Positions 8,022 to 17,116 of a DNA stretch of 64,000 bases are shown in pieces (within the stretch, counting starts at the first letter, position 1; each line of letters opens with the position of its first letter). The translations under genes and the position numbers were made by a program. The stretch is taken from the NCBI RefSeq assembly GCF_038452265.1, contig NZ_CP151842.1, forward strand, positions 2,914,001 to 2,978,000, written 5' to 3'. Source of the stretch: Vibrio diazotrophicus (GTDB lineage: Bacteria; Pseudomonadota; Gammaproteobacteria; Enterobacterales; Vibrionaceae). The notes beneath the pieces are model-generated. The model did not search any database. It was given only the letters and a program-made list of their open reading frames with translations, and was not told the origin of the DNA.

Positions 8022-9189
8022 TGTTGTTCTCCTCGAGGTGATTCAGCACATCTAGACGATTACGAATAAAGGCTTGTGACTGAATCGATACCCCAACCTT
8101 TGTTAACGCCTTTTGATAAGACGCTTTCGCCTCTTCTAACAAAAACGAACGCTCTTGCTGAATCGCTAAACCAAGCCACCAGCGACCATTGTTCGCCTCT
8201 TTCTCTGTTAGCTTCTGATAGCTTTCTAGTGCAATTTCATTCTGTTTCACTTTTTGCGCCAACGCCGCGCGTAATGAAAGATACTCCACACTTACCGATG
8301 CAGGTAAATAAGCGAGCGGTGTTAATGCCGCTTCTGCTTGCTGCTCTTTCATCAGCAATTTTGACAGCGCAATTCTCAAAGTTTCACCTTCAGGGTTTAT
8401 TTCGATACCACGCTGCATCAAATCAAATGCTTTGCGCACTTCACCTTTACCGTAATACAACGCCGCCAATTTTTGACGTACAGATTCATTATCCGGTGTA
8501 TAGCGAAGAGCCTCGCTGTAAGCACTGACAGCATTTTGAAAATCGCTAGAATCCATTGCTTTATTTGCTCGGGAAATTGCTTTTTCTGCCAGTTTTTCAG
8601 GGCTCATTTCTACCTGTTCAATGGTTACCGTGTTCTCTTGTGCGCTTTTCGATTCTGAAGACACCGTTACAGGCGCCTGAGTTGCTGAACCTGAGTTCAC
8701 TGATGCAGAAGTGGTATTGCTCGCTAACAACACAGGCTTTTGAATGAGTGTTTGATTCCCTGCCGCCTCATTTAAAGCAATGGCCTTTGGCGTTGAGATT
8801 GCTGGTTCAACAGGCAGTGCAAAATCGGTAGCTTCTGTTGCTTCTTCTGTAACTTGACGAGATTCCAATAGCGGCTCTTCAATCGGCGCCGAGTGATAAA
8901 CCACCACTGATGCCTGATTTACTTTCTGTGTTGGCGAAGCAACAACAGGAGCAGGTTCAACAAACGCCTTTACTTGCATTGGTTGACTGATAATTTGGGC
9001 ATTCTGTACTTCAGGCGCTTGCTGCGACACAGCCCAACCGCCAACGCCTAAACTCAGACCAAACCCTGCCATCATCCATACCCAAACTGGACGTGTTTTG
9101 ATTGGCTCAACGTGCGCTTTCTCGATCGGATCAAGTGATGATTGCTGCTTATCGGCAAGTTGAGATAAAGCTTTGTTCATAACACTCAT
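8011..9189 (-). CDS. mshN: MSHA biogenesis protein MshN (TPR protein)
   Basis: I start it at 9189 (MSVMNKALSQLADKQ, 392 aa) because that ATG overlaps the mshM stop as TGATG; the frame extends four residues further. Residues about 33-55 (VWVWMMAGFGLSLGVGGWAV) form one transmembrane helix. A Ser/Thr/Ala/Pro-rich periplasmic linker follows to about residue 195, then tetratricopeptide repeats, for example RANKAMDSSDFQNAVSAYSE and KLAALYYGKGEVRKAFDLM. It is probably a periplasmic scaffold anchored in the inner membrane that aids secretin assembly. The identification is from domain layout and gene order. Confidence 0.88.
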   Translation of the reverse strand: MSVMNKALSQLADKQQSSLDPIEKAHVEPIKTRPVWVWMMAGFGLSLGVGGWAVSQQAPEVQNAQIISQPMQVKAFVEPAPVVASPTQKVNQASVVVYHSAPIEEPLLESRQVTEEATEATDFALPVEPAISTPKAIALNEAAGNQTLIQKPVLLASNTTSASVNSGSATQAPVTVSSESKSAQENTVTIEQVEMSPEKLAEKAISRANKAMDSSDFQNAVSAYSEALRYTPDNESVRQKLAALYYGKGEVRKAFDLMQRGIEINPEGETLRIALSKLLMKEQQAEAALTPLAYLPASVSVEYLSLRAALAQKVKQNEIALESYQKLTEKEANNGRWWLGLAIQQERSFLLEEAKASYQKALTKVGVSIQSQAFIRNRLDVLNHLEENNNAN

Positions 9190-10037
9190 CAATGGCTCCA
9201 TCCCCAGATAACTGGAGTTTTATGTTTGGGTTTACAAGTATCGTACGTATCGTGAATAGCGGCGTATAGCTGCTGATTTTTCACCCGCTGGGTCTTTTCG
9301 TAGAACGCAAGCAACAGGGTTTTATGGCACACCTGATTGATAAGGCGAGGTGTTCCCTGACACGCTTTCCAAATCGCTTTCTTCTGATTCAAACTGAACA
9401 GCTCACCTTGATAACCGGATTTAGACAGTCGATTGTCAATATAAGCAACGGTTTCCGCCATATCTAATGGTCTTAACTTGGCACTAAAGGTAATTCGCTG
9501 ACGAAACTGCCTTAAATGGTATTGTTCGAGTCTTTCATCCAGTTCTGGCTGCCCAATCAAAACCAGTTGTAAAAGCTTGGTTTGTTCGGTCTCCAGATTG
9601 CCAAACAACCGCAACACTTCCAACGCTTCATCAGAAAGCGCTTGGGCTTCATCCAGTAAAGCAACCACTCTTTTACCACTGGTATGGAATTCAATGAGTC
9701 GCTCTTGAATTGCTTCGACCAAACCAACTTTTGAACTGTCATTGATGTTCAGTTCTTTTGCTATCGCCGTACGTAAATCGTCACCATTCAAGGCAGGATT
9801 GGGCAAATATATCAGCTGGACATACTCTTTAAGATGAGTCAGCAACATCCGACACACCATGGTTTTTCCCGTTCCGATTTCACCAGTTACTTTTATGACA
9901 CCTTCACCCATTTGCAGAGCCGCGCTGACGGTTTGAATCGCTTCATAATGCGGGTCTAGCCCCAGAAACAAACCAGTATCAGGCGTTAATTGAAAAGGCT
10001 GTTGTGTAAAACCAAAGTGCTCCAAATACATATTCAT
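9189..10037 (-). CDS. mshM: MSHA biogenesis AAA ATPase MshM (ExeA-like)
   Basis: 282 aa. Begins MYLEHFGFTQQPFQLTPD, the standard opening of the ExeA/GspA AAA family. Walker A GEIGTGKT at 52-59; Walker B VVALLDEAQ at 124-132; sensor-type region GNLETEQTKLLQLVLIGQPEL; C-terminal lid PRLINQVCHKTLLLAF. ExeA-like ATPases are thought to help to insert the secretin through peptidoglycan. The gene sits between the secretin MshL and the TPR protein MshN, with one-base overlaps on both sides. Confidence 0.92.
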   Translation of the reverse strand: MNMYLEHFGFTQQPFQLTPDTGLFLGLDPHYEAIQTVSAALQMGEGVIKVTGEIGTGKTMVCRMLLTHLKEYVQLIYLPNPALNGDDLRTAIAKELNINDSSKVGLVEAIQERLIEFHTSGKRVVALLDEAQALSDEALEVLRLFGNLETEQTKLLQLVLIGQPELDERLEQYHLRQFRQRITFSAKLRPLDMAETVAYIDNRLSKSGYQGELFSLNQKKAIWKACQGTPRLINQVCHKTLLLAFYEKTQRVKNQQLYAAIHDTYDTCKPKHKTPVIWGWSH

Positions 10038-11716
10038 TACTCAGAGTCAGGGAACCACTCCTGCAACAAATCACGTGAGCGCTCCAACTCTTTTTGCCAC
10101 GTATTGACACCAACTACCGTTGGTTTTAGCAAGATGACCAATTCTGTTTTCTGTGTCACTTGAGATGTGTTGCGAAACGCATGCCCTAACACTGGGATGT
10201 CCCCTAAAAACGGGACTTTCGATGTTTGGTTCAAGGTATTGGTTTTCATCAGACCACCAATTACAACCACATCGCCATCTTTGGCACGAATTACAGAGTC
10301 AGATTCGCGGATAGAGCTTCTCGCCAGCGGCAGAGAAATCACTTTGTTGTTGTAAGTGATGGTTTTGTTCTGTTGCTCCACTTCAATAACAGCAGGGTGA
10401 ACATGCAGCAGTACATGGCCTTTGTCGTCAATTTGAGGAGTTACATCCAGTGAAATACCCGAGAAAAATGGCGTCAGTTCCACATCAGGAGATGCTTCAG
10501 AATTATCGCCATTACCAACGACACTGGATAAATCGGTAACGTAATACTCATCCGTCCCCACTTTGATCACTGCTTTCTGGTTATTTGCAGCGGTAACGCG
10601 AGGGCTTGATAGCACATTTAAGTCGCCTTGCGTTGCCATAAAGCTCAATACCGACTCAAAGCTGCCACTCGACATAACAATGTTGGTTTGCCCGCCCAGC
10701 AGTGTACCAATAGTGTCAATACCGGGTAGCGCAGCAATGGTACCTAGACCATTGCTGATTGCAGAGCCAGCGCCCGATGTGTCACCAGTACCAATTCGGT
10801 AGTTAACACCATTAGAGGTAAACATCTTGCTCCAGTTAATTCCTTGCTGGTAGCCGTCATTTAAAGTGACCTCTAGAATCTTCGCTTCCATAATCACTTG
10901 GCGATGCATACGCTCTTGAGAAATACCTAAAAATCGGCGAACTTCGCGAATTTCATCTGGATACGCACGCAACGTAATCACACTCGCTTGCGGTGTTACA
11001 ACCACGCTTTGACCACGACCAGAGCCCACCAACTGGGCTACAGCGGTTTGTAGCTGTGGCCAGAAATCACTCTCGCTCAACGTTTCAATCTCTGTACCAC
11101 CTCGGTCCGACGTGGCATTACTATCACTGTTGTTCGAATTATTGTTATTCGAACTACTTGAAGACGAAGAAGAGCTGTCGCTTGAAGAATTGGTGTCCGT
11201 ATTGGTAATAGTACCTGTAGTGATGGTTGTCAGTGAGCGACCACTTCGTTTAAATTGCAGGTAATCAACAGGGATAGTCACCGTGCGTAAGCCCGCTGGA
11301 TAAACTTGGATAACCTTACCGACTTTTTCAATTTGGTAACCGTAAAGATCGCGAACCACATCTAACACTTCATCAAGTGTGACTTCCGATAAATTGACAG
11401 TGACAGTGCCATCCACCATCGGATGAATTGCAACGCTGTATTCTGTACCTTTCACTAAGCTGGTAAAAAAAGCTTTCGCCTGAACACCGTTCGCCTGAAT
11501 ACGAAAACGCTTCAAGCTAGGATCCGATGTCGCTATTGCTCCGTCCATATCAGGCATAAGATCCGCTTCTACCGATGGCGGTAGATTTTCTAAATTGCGG
11601 CTATTCGCTTCATTAATAGCCTGATTCAGCGACTGTTTGGCTTCCACTGGGTCACGATGCCCCATAGAGCAGCCCACTAAACTCACCATCACTACGCCGA
11701 TGATCATATTACGCAT
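10037..11716 (-). CDS. mshL: MSHA outer-membrane secretin MshL
   Basis: 559 aa. Lipoprotein signal peptide with lipobox LVGC (Cys16). N-terminal STN/N domains at about 70-155, then a low-complexity Thr/Ser/Asn linker at about 161-204 (a run of nine Ser followed by Asn repeats). The secretin core ends with the conserved VPFLGDIPVLGHAFRNT and TELVILLKPTVV at about 505-540. Role: multimeric outer-membrane channel through which the pilus exits. Its stop overlaps the mshM start (TAATG). The linker is encoded by about 100 bp near 11108-11203 and is longer and more repetitive than the rest of the protein would predict. Confidence 0.94.
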   Translation of the reverse strand: MRNMIIGVVMVSLVGCSMGHRDPVEAKQSLNQAINEANSRNLENLPPSVEADLMPDMDGAIATSDPSLKRFRIQANGVQAKAFFTSLVKGTEYSVAIHPMVDGTVTVNLSEVTLDEVLDVVRDLYGYQIEKVGKVIQVYPAGLRTVTIPVDYLQFKRSGRSLTTITTGTITNTDTNSSSDSSSSSSSSSNNNNSNNSDSNATSDRGGTEIETLSESDFWPQLQTAVAQLVGSGRGQSVVVTPQASVITLRAYPDEIREVRRFLGISQERMHRQVIMEAKILEVTLNDGYQQGINWSKMFTSNGVNYRIGTGDTSGAGSAISNGLGTIAALPGIDTIGTLLGGQTNIVMSSGSFESVLSFMATQGDLNVLSSPRVTAANNQKAVIKVGTDEYYVTDLSSVVGNGDNSEASPDVELTPFFSGISLDVTPQIDDKGHVLLHVHPAVIEVEQQNKTITYNNKVISLPLARSSIRESDSVIRAKDGDVVVIGGLMKTNTLNQTSKVPFLGDIPVLGHAFRNTSQVTQKTELVILLKPTVVGVNTWQKELERSRDLLQEWFPDSE

Positions 11717-11730
11717 ATGAATTCTTAACC

Positions 11731-12060
11731 TTATTTCTTAATGTCCAGAGAGAACAGCTTCAAAGTCCAACTTTTACTGCCTTGCTTAAGTTCGACCTGC
11801 GATGGCGTGACTTTAGACACTTTATAGCCTGACACACTATCGCCCTTGTCCACGACCTTATCATTTAAAATGGCATAGCATTGATTATCATCTTTACAAA
11901 CAATGCTTTGCAGTTCAGGTACAGGTACGTTTCTTTTTGCTTTTTTAACTTGTTCTGTTTTCATCCAACCTAATGGCGCGGTTGGATCTTGTTCTTGGCT
12001 CGCCGAGACAGAAACCGAAACGGCAGCAAGTATCATTAACCACCATGCCTTATTTAGCAT
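11731..12060 (-). CDS. mshK: MSHA biogenesis protein MshK
   Basis: 109 aa from the ATG at 12060, which gives a clean signal peptide, MLNKAWWLMILAAVSVSVSA, and lies just past the mshJ stop. The frame continues upstream to 12099 inside mshJ. The mature part, QEQDPTAPLGW..., has the DPTAPL motif typical of PilP/GspC-like proteins and a C-terminal PDZ-like or beta region (GDSVSGYKVSKVTPSQVELKQGSKSWTLKL). It probably connects the inner-membrane MshI/MshJ complex with the secretin. Confidence 0.87.
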   Translation of the reverse strand: MLNKAWWLMILAAVSVSVSASQEQDPTAPLGWMKTEQVKKAKRNVPVPELQSIVCKDDNQCYAILNDKVVDKGDSVSGYKVSKVTPSQVELKQGSKSWTLKLFSLDIKK

Positions 12061-12067
12061 CGATATC

Positions 12068-12709
12068 CTAGCCACCGATAAACTCCTCACGGGTTCCAAG
12101 TGTGTAGACTTCTAATACCAACTTGGCATTAGGGTAGGTTTCAACTTGATAGTGAAAACTACGCCAATAATATTTCACAGGCAGGCTTTCTAACGCGTGC
12201 AAATAATCCCTGATAGCGAAATAAGTGCCATTCAGTTCCATCCGAACCGGATGTAGGAAATATTCGGCATTGCTATCTGTCTCATTAATTGGACTAGCTG
12301 GCAATGATGTCAAGCTCACTAATTTCAATTTAGCACTATGATCCAATACGCTTTGTAGCAAATTAGCCATCTGTGATGGTGAGACCAAATTACTCATAAC
12401 TTCAGAAAGCTGCATAGACAGTTCCTGACTCTGCTGTTGCAGTTGTTCTAACTCTTTAATTATCTCTGCGTTGGGATCTTTAGCCAGTTCGCGCTGCAAA
12501 ATGATGATTTCACTTTCCATTCGCTGATTAGCGGATTGCTGCGACATTAACTTCTGTTGGGCGTCTTTTCTCTGCTGCAATAGTGGGTCGATTAACAGTG
12601 TCTGCAACACCATCGTAATCAAAATCAAACCACAAATGGCGATTAACCACTTTTCGCGCGGAGCTCTGCCTTCGAACTGTTGACTCCATTTCTGCCAGCG
12701 TTCGTTCAT
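12068..12709 (-). CDS. mshJ: MSHA biogenesis protein MshJ (PilO-like)
   Basis: 213 aa. Short cytoplasmic N-terminus, one transmembrane helix (KWLIAICGLILITMVLQTLLI, about 20-40), then a long periplasmic coiled coil (about 45-105, rich in Q/E/L heptads) and a ferredoxin-like C-terminal domain with YFLHPVRMELNGTYFAIRDYLHALE. That is the PilO/GspM layout. It overlaps mshI by 4 nt (ATGA). Role: inner-membrane alignment complex with MshI and MshK. Confidence 0.9.
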   Translation of the reverse strand: MNERWQKWSQQFEGRAPREKWLIAICGLILITMVLQTLLIDPLLQQRKDAQQKLMSQQSANQRMESEIIILQRELAKDPNAEIIKELEQLQQQSQELSMQLSEVMSNLVSPSQMANLLQSVLDHSAKLKLVSLTSLPASPINETDSNAEYFLHPVRMELNGTYFAIRDYLHALESLPVKYYWRSFHYQVETYPNAKLVLEVYTLGTREEFIGG

Positions 12710-14154
12710 TTCTCCACACCTCGTTTTGATTTCAATTCAAACGTCACTATGTCTTGCTCGTCACGACCAATCGTGAGTTGTTCGAAACTACGTCCAGTCA
12801 AACTCACTTCATCCTTAAATTGCGCAATCCATGTTGGTATAACGTTGGCATCTCTCGCCATACCTTTTACATCCAACGTTGCTTCATTTATCTCTATCTC
12901 ACTTAAGCTAATATCACGGCGGGAAAGTTTTGCTAAACCATCCATCACTCCGGAATAGCCCAACTGTCGCGAAGCGTCATACTGGCCAATCGCAGCTAGT
13001 GATGCTTGCTGTGATTCAATCTCTTTCTTTAAACGAGCTGAAGCCGCCACTTTGTCTGCTGAAGGCAGATGCGCCGCATGCTTTTGTTTCAGCTCTCCAA
13101 GTTGCGCCGTCAGTTGGGTATTTTGTTGGTTGGCTTGTTTAAGTTGTTGCTGATATTGAATATTTTGAAATTGAAACCATGCAAAGAAGCATAGCATAAC
13201 AACAGCAACAGCCCCCCAGACAGCAGTGATGGATGATAGCGTCATCAACTCTTTCTTTGGCTTCAGGTGCTCTTGATAAAAGTTGATCGCATCAGCAGGA
13301 ACAAACAGTGCTTTTTCTGCCAACACTTGGCCAGAAACGATATGCTCAGCACCTTCAACCAGAGGGGCAACCTTGACACTTAAACGCTCACCCAATGCTT
13401 GAACGAGTTCAGCGTGTTCTTCTTCATCACAACACACTTTTAGCTGATGCAGAGAGGTGCCTTTGAAATGAGAAGACAAATAGTCGATTGAACGTTGCAG
13501 CTCTAGCGCAAGACCATCAAGTTGAAGTGCTGTACTAGCAACGCCTGTAATCGGTGCGACAACACCACGCAGTGTACGTTGGAAAATACAACGCTCATTG
13601 ACGAACGCTTCTAATTTAAAATGGCTGCCTTTGCTGCGTTGCACTAATAAGTAATTTTTCAGCTCACCATTGTTTCGGCCCCAAACTTCTTGTTCAGGAA
13701 CAACACTCTCGAGACTACACCCCATACTCTCAAGTAAACTGCTCGCTTCTAAAACGACCTTTTTGTTAATCACGTAGGCTTGCGCCTTATTGCCGCCGTC
13801 GAGCGGGTAAGCATCCGCAATTACATCTGAAGATTTTTCGGTAATCAGGTCTTTTAACAAAAATGGCAGCGCACTTGACCACTCTTGCTGAGGAATAGAT
13901 GGCTTATCAATTTGATAGCTTTGAAACAGTTGGGCGTGCAACACCACGTGAACACTCAACCCTTTCGCTCCGGCGGTAAGAAGTGCATTCACTAAGGCAT
14001 TAGGCCAAGTATTATTGGCCAAAGGGTAATGTTCAGGCAAGGCAAGGGATTCTGATGACGAGAAATAAATCGCATCAGGTTGAACCACCGCAAACACTGC
14101 CATCTGCTTAGATTTTTTTCTGGTGAACCGCTTTAACAATGCTTCAATCTTCAT
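12706..14154 (-). CDS. mshI: MSHA biogenesis protein MshI (PilM/PilN-like)
   Basis: 482 aa. The N-terminal ~290 residues form an actin-like, PilM-type cytoplasmic domain. A transmembrane helix (TAVWGAVAVVMLCFFAWF, about 315-335) is followed by a coiled coil (QYQQQLKQANQQNTQLTAQL...) and a PilN-type periplasmic domain. In other type IV pilus systems these are two proteins, PilM and PilN; MSHA systems carry the combined arrangement. It starts 6 nt after csrD ends, so csrD and the msh secretion genes are likely cotranscribed. Confidence 0.9.
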   Translation of the reverse strand: MKIEALLKRFTRKKSKQMAVFAVVQPDAIYFSSSESLALPEHYPLANNTWPNALVNALLTAGAKGLSVHVVLHAQLFQSYQIDKPSIPQQEWSSALPFLLKDLITEKSSDVIADAYPLDGGNKAQAYVINKKVVLEASSLLESMGCSLESVVPEQEVWGRNNGELKNYLLVQRSKGSHFKLEAFVNERCIFQRTLRGVVAPITGVASTALQLDGLALELQRSIDYLSSHFKGTSLHQLKVCCDEEEHAELVQALGERLSVKVAPLVEGAEHIVSGQVLAEKALFVPADAINFYQEHLKPKKELMTLSSITAVWGAVAVVMLCFFAWFQFQNIQYQQQLKQANQQNTQLTAQLGELKQKHAAHLPSADKVAASARLKKEIESQQASLAAIGQYDASRQLGYSGVMDGLAKLSRRDISLSEIEINEATLDVKGMARDANVIPTWIAQFKDEVSLTGRSFEQLTIGRDEQDIVTFELKSKRGVEK

Positions 14155-14160
14155 TTATCT

Positions 14161-16152
14161 CTACTTTGTGCGCCATCGGTTTCGTTTACCGGGTTTAACT
14201 TGACGTTCCGCCACAGGTAACTTGCTCGGATTTAGTGGTTGTTCAGTATCAAATAACCGCCCTTGAACACCATCAACCCCAAGATTATGCAAAACCTGTA
14301 ACTCTGACTGGTTTTCAACCCCTACGGCAATGACTTTTGTTTGTGTGCCTTTGCAGACCCCTAACAGGCTACGCACTATCAACTGATTTTCATGTCTTTG
14401 ATCGATTTGCTTTATTAGGCTTCGATGCAATTTAAGATAGTTGATCTTTAAGTCTTTGATATAGTGGGTTGCAACGATTGTTCGCCCTGCTTGTCCAACT
14501 ATCAACTCGCACCCAAGTGCGGATATTGTTCTGAGTACCGGACGCATATAATCCAGATGTTGAACTAAATGCCCTTCGGTAAATTCAAACGATAACTGAC
14601 CACGCTGGCGGAAGGTTAACTGCATTAACTCATTACGGAACCAGCGAAAATATTGTTTATCAGAAAAAGGAAGTACATACAGGTTTACCGACAACGCGGA
14701 TTCGTTAACTGAAGACTTAATCAGTTGTAACGTTCTTCTCATCACCGCTTTATCTAGGACAGCTTCATAGCCAACGGTTTCTATAGCTGAACTAAATCGA
14801 GACGCTTTCAACACCCCTTTGTCAGGGTCGTTAATTCTAGCGAACAATTCGTTATGCAATAATTCTAAGTGATTAGAACGACCGGACAAATAGCAAGCCT
14901 GTCGGAATAGGATGATATTGTCATCAATAAGAGCCTTATCGAATAGAGTCCGCCAGCGTACGCTGCCTCTGTCTTCGGAAACCGCCGCTTTTTCAAAGCG
15001 ACTCCAAGCATTGACTCTCTGCAACTGAGCACTTTTCAAAGCCGTTTCTGTCTCATCAATAATTCGACCTCTACGCTCACCTTCCTTGTACATACTGACA
15101 CCAATGTGGAACCAATTATCTTTATCTAGTGGCTCCGGCGGCGTTAGACGTTCAATAAATTTCAGGCATTGAGAAGCAACATGAGAGACATCTTTTGCTG
15201 TTTGGTGTGGCATAAAGAGAGCAAATACAGAATCATAGTAACGAGACAAAATTACGTCTGGATAACGAGCAATGACGTTTGAGATACACTGACCAACTTC
15301 AACAACAAAATCATCAATGACGCGTTTCTCGTTTTCTTCTTTCGCTACATCAAGATCATCAATACGTAGCATCAAAACGCCACCTTGAGCGCCGCTCTCC
15401 TGCAACGCCGATTCTAATTTGCTGTCGAACAGGACTCGATTTGCCGTACCCGTTAACTGGTCGAGAAATGTCTGTGTACGGATAAAAGTATCAAAACGGC
15501 TACGCTCTTGACGCGCATCTTGTAACTCTTCGATCAGAACATCTAAAGCTTCACTGGCAGTATATGGCCACTCTCTGTCATCGCCTTTTGCGTATTGCTC
15601 AACTCTACCGGCCAATATCATTCGCCCACGCTCTTCCAGCATTTCCGATCCCAAAAGCTGAAAACGCAACCACTTAACACTCTGTACCAAGCAGAAAACA
15701 ATGAATAAAACAGCGACTGTTATCGACCACATAGCACCGATGGAATAGCTAAAGCCAACATAAGGCGGTACGACTTTAAAGTGCACCGAATAACCTTGAA
15801 TGCGTTGCAAAGGAAAATCGGCTTGATACAGCCGTGCAGGGTCGATTTTTGAGGAGGTGTCTTTAAAACGGTAAATAATGCCAGCTTGAGATGACAGTTC
15901 CATCTCAACAATATTACTTGCTTGCAGCATCTTGGGCATCCAACGCTGCATAGAATAGGCAGCATCTGGGTCTTCCATCTCTTTATCCACCACTTCCACT
16001 ATGCCCTGCATGTAGTGGTTGAGATATTCCTGCCCTAACCGCTGAAAGGATAAGGTCCCACCTATAAACAAAATGAACATCGCACTGGTCACAATCAGAG
16101 TGACGAAAACCACTAAACGTGTACTGAGTTTTAGCGTAGGCGTGTAGCGCAT
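14161..16152 (-). CDS. csrD: RNase E specificity factor CsrD / MshH (degenerate GGDEF-EAL)
   Basis: 663 aa from the ATG at 16152 (MRYTPTLKLSTRLVVF); the frame is open 13 codons further. Two transmembrane helices (about 13-35 and 130-150) flank a periplasmic loop, followed by a HAMP-like linker, a GGDEF-type domain and an EAL-type domain. Both active sites look inactive: SRYYDSVF stands where GG(D/E)EF should be, and the EAL-position residues are NELFAR. This is the CsrD pattern. CsrD-family proteins direct decay of the CsrB-type small RNAs and do not turn over c-di-GMP. The gene is called mshH in V. cholerae. It lies directly upstream of mshI. Confidence 0.9.
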   Translation of the reverse strand: MRYTPTLKLSTRLVVFVTLIVTSAMFILFIGGTLSFQRLGQEYLNHYMQGIVEVVDKEMEDPDAAYSMQRWMPKMLQASNIVEMELSSQAGIIYRFKDTSSKIDPARLYQADFPLQRIQGYSVHFKVVPPYVGFSYSIGAMWSITVAVLFIVFCLVQSVKWLRFQLLGSEMLEERGRMILAGRVEQYAKGDDREWPYTASEALDVLIEELQDARQERSRFDTFIRTQTFLDQLTGTANRVLFDSKLESALQESGAQGGVLMLRIDDLDVAKEENEKRVIDDFVVEVGQCISNVIARYPDVILSRYYDSVFALFMPHQTAKDVSHVASQCLKFIERLTPPEPLDKDNWFHIGVSMYKEGERRGRIIDETETALKSAQLQRVNAWSRFEKAAVSEDRGSVRWRTLFDKALIDDNIILFRQACYLSGRSNHLELLHNELFARINDPDKGVLKASRFSSAIETVGYEAVLDKAVMRRTLQLIKSSVNESALSVNLYVLPFSDKQYFRWFRNELMQLTFRQRGQLSFEFTEGHLVQHLDYMRPVLRTISALGCELIVGQAGRTIVATHYIKDLKINYLKLHRSLIKQIDQRHENQLIVRSLLGVCKGTQTKVIAVGVENQSELQVLHNLGVDGVQGRLFDTEQPLNPSKLPVAERQVKPGKRNRWRTK

Positions 16153-16245
16153 AGAAATTGAATTCCCTTTCAATTTATCGATGGGTGGCATTATTCATCG
16201 AAGAAGGCTGCTCGCAAAAATTATGTAAACAGTGCGCTAAGTATA

Positions 16246-16275
16246 TAAAAAAAGCCACAAAATTGCGGCTTTTTT
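16246..16275. terminator. bidirectional terminator between ssb and csrD
   Basis: Hairpin of seven pairs (AGCCGCA / TGTGGCT on the minus strand, one G-U) with an ATTT loop, and T-runs on both sides (A7 before, T6 after on the plus strand). It lies 14 bp past the ssb stop, so it probably ends ssb transcription. Confidence 0.8.
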
Positions 16276-16288
16276 AAAATCGAGACAA

Positions 16289-16825
16289 TTAAAACGGGAT
16301 GTCGTCGTCAAAATCCATTGGCGGCTCATTGTATTGAGGCTGAGGAGCTTGTTGAGGTGCTTGCTGAGCAGCTGGCTGATACGCTGGTTGGCTCTGTCTC
16401 GCTGGCTGTTGAGGTTGCCCCCATCCGCCTTGTTGCTGAGGTTGACCTTGACCCGCGCCTCCAGCTTGTTGCTGACGACCACCAAGCATTTGCATAATGC
16501 CGTTGTAACCTTGCACAACTACTTCTGTTGAGTAACGATCTTGACCACTTTGATCTTGCCACTTACGAGTTTGTAACTGACCCTCAATGTAAACTTGAGA
16601 ACCTTTACGCAGGTACTCACCCGCTACTTCTGCAAGTTTTCCATAAAGAGCAACTCGGTGCCACTCAGTTTTCTCACGCTGTTCGCCCGTTGCTTTATCA
16701 CGCCATGTTTCTGACGTTGCAATGGTGATGTTTGCAACAGCACCGCCACTTGGCATATAGCGAACTTCAGGATCTCCACCCAAGTTGCCCACCAAAATTA
16801 CTTTATTCACGCCACGGCTTGCCAT
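16289..16825 (-). CDS. ssb: single-stranded DNA-binding protein SSB
   Basis: 178 aa from the ATG at 16825 (MASRGVNKVILVGNLGGDPEVRYMP). OB-fold domain at about 1-110, with TSETWRDKATGEQREKTEWHRV and GSQVYIEGQLQTRKWQDQSGQDRYSTEVV. A flexible Gln/Pro/Gly-rich tail follows, and then the acidic tip MDFDDDIPF that recruits partner proteins. This is the same length as E. coli SSB. An in-frame extension to 16870 lacks family similarity and was not used. No clear LexA box was seen in front of it. Confidence 0.97.
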   Translation of the reverse strand: MASRGVNKVILVGNLGGDPEVRYMPSGGAVANITIATSETWRDKATGEQREKTEWHRVALYGKLAEVAGEYLRKGSQVYIEGQLQTRKWQDQSGQDRYSTEVVVQGYNGIMQMLGGRQQQAGGAGQGQPQQQGGWGQPQQPARQSQPAYQPAAQQAPQQAPQPQYNEPPMDFDDDIPF

Positions 16826-17116
16826 GTTTCGCTCCGTCTTTAAATCGTATAATTTTTGAAAAAATTTCAAACAGTCAGTTAGGATAACACGCTTTTTCTC
16901 GAGCTTAAATGTCCGGTCGAATTGTTATCAAAAACTCATTCCAATTTCATTTTTAAGCTTCTAATTTTCGGGGGAAATCTTCCATTTGCAATTTGATATA
17001 AAACTCATTTACTCAATCGATTGAAATCCCACGCAAACTCGCTATCCCAATTCGCTCTATCTTTTAATTTTAGGCATTGTTGACGCATTTCACCGCATCC
17101 TACTAAGGAATAATCC
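16826..17116. promoter_or_regulatory. divergent ssb / qstR intergenic region
   Basis: About 290 bp of A/T-rich DNA containing both promoters. AAGGA lies 8 nt before the qstR ATG. I could not fix -35/-10 pairs or a quorum-sensing regulator site with confidence; AT-rich partial palindromes around 16995-17025 are the best place to look. Confidence 0.4.

Noticed and set aside
10563..10802. 79-codon plus-strand frame in mshL
   Set aside because: Opposite-strand shadow of the secretin core.
16334..16562. Overlapping frames on both strands of the ssb tail
   Set aside because: They arise from the repetitive Gln/Pro/Gly codons of the SSB linker.
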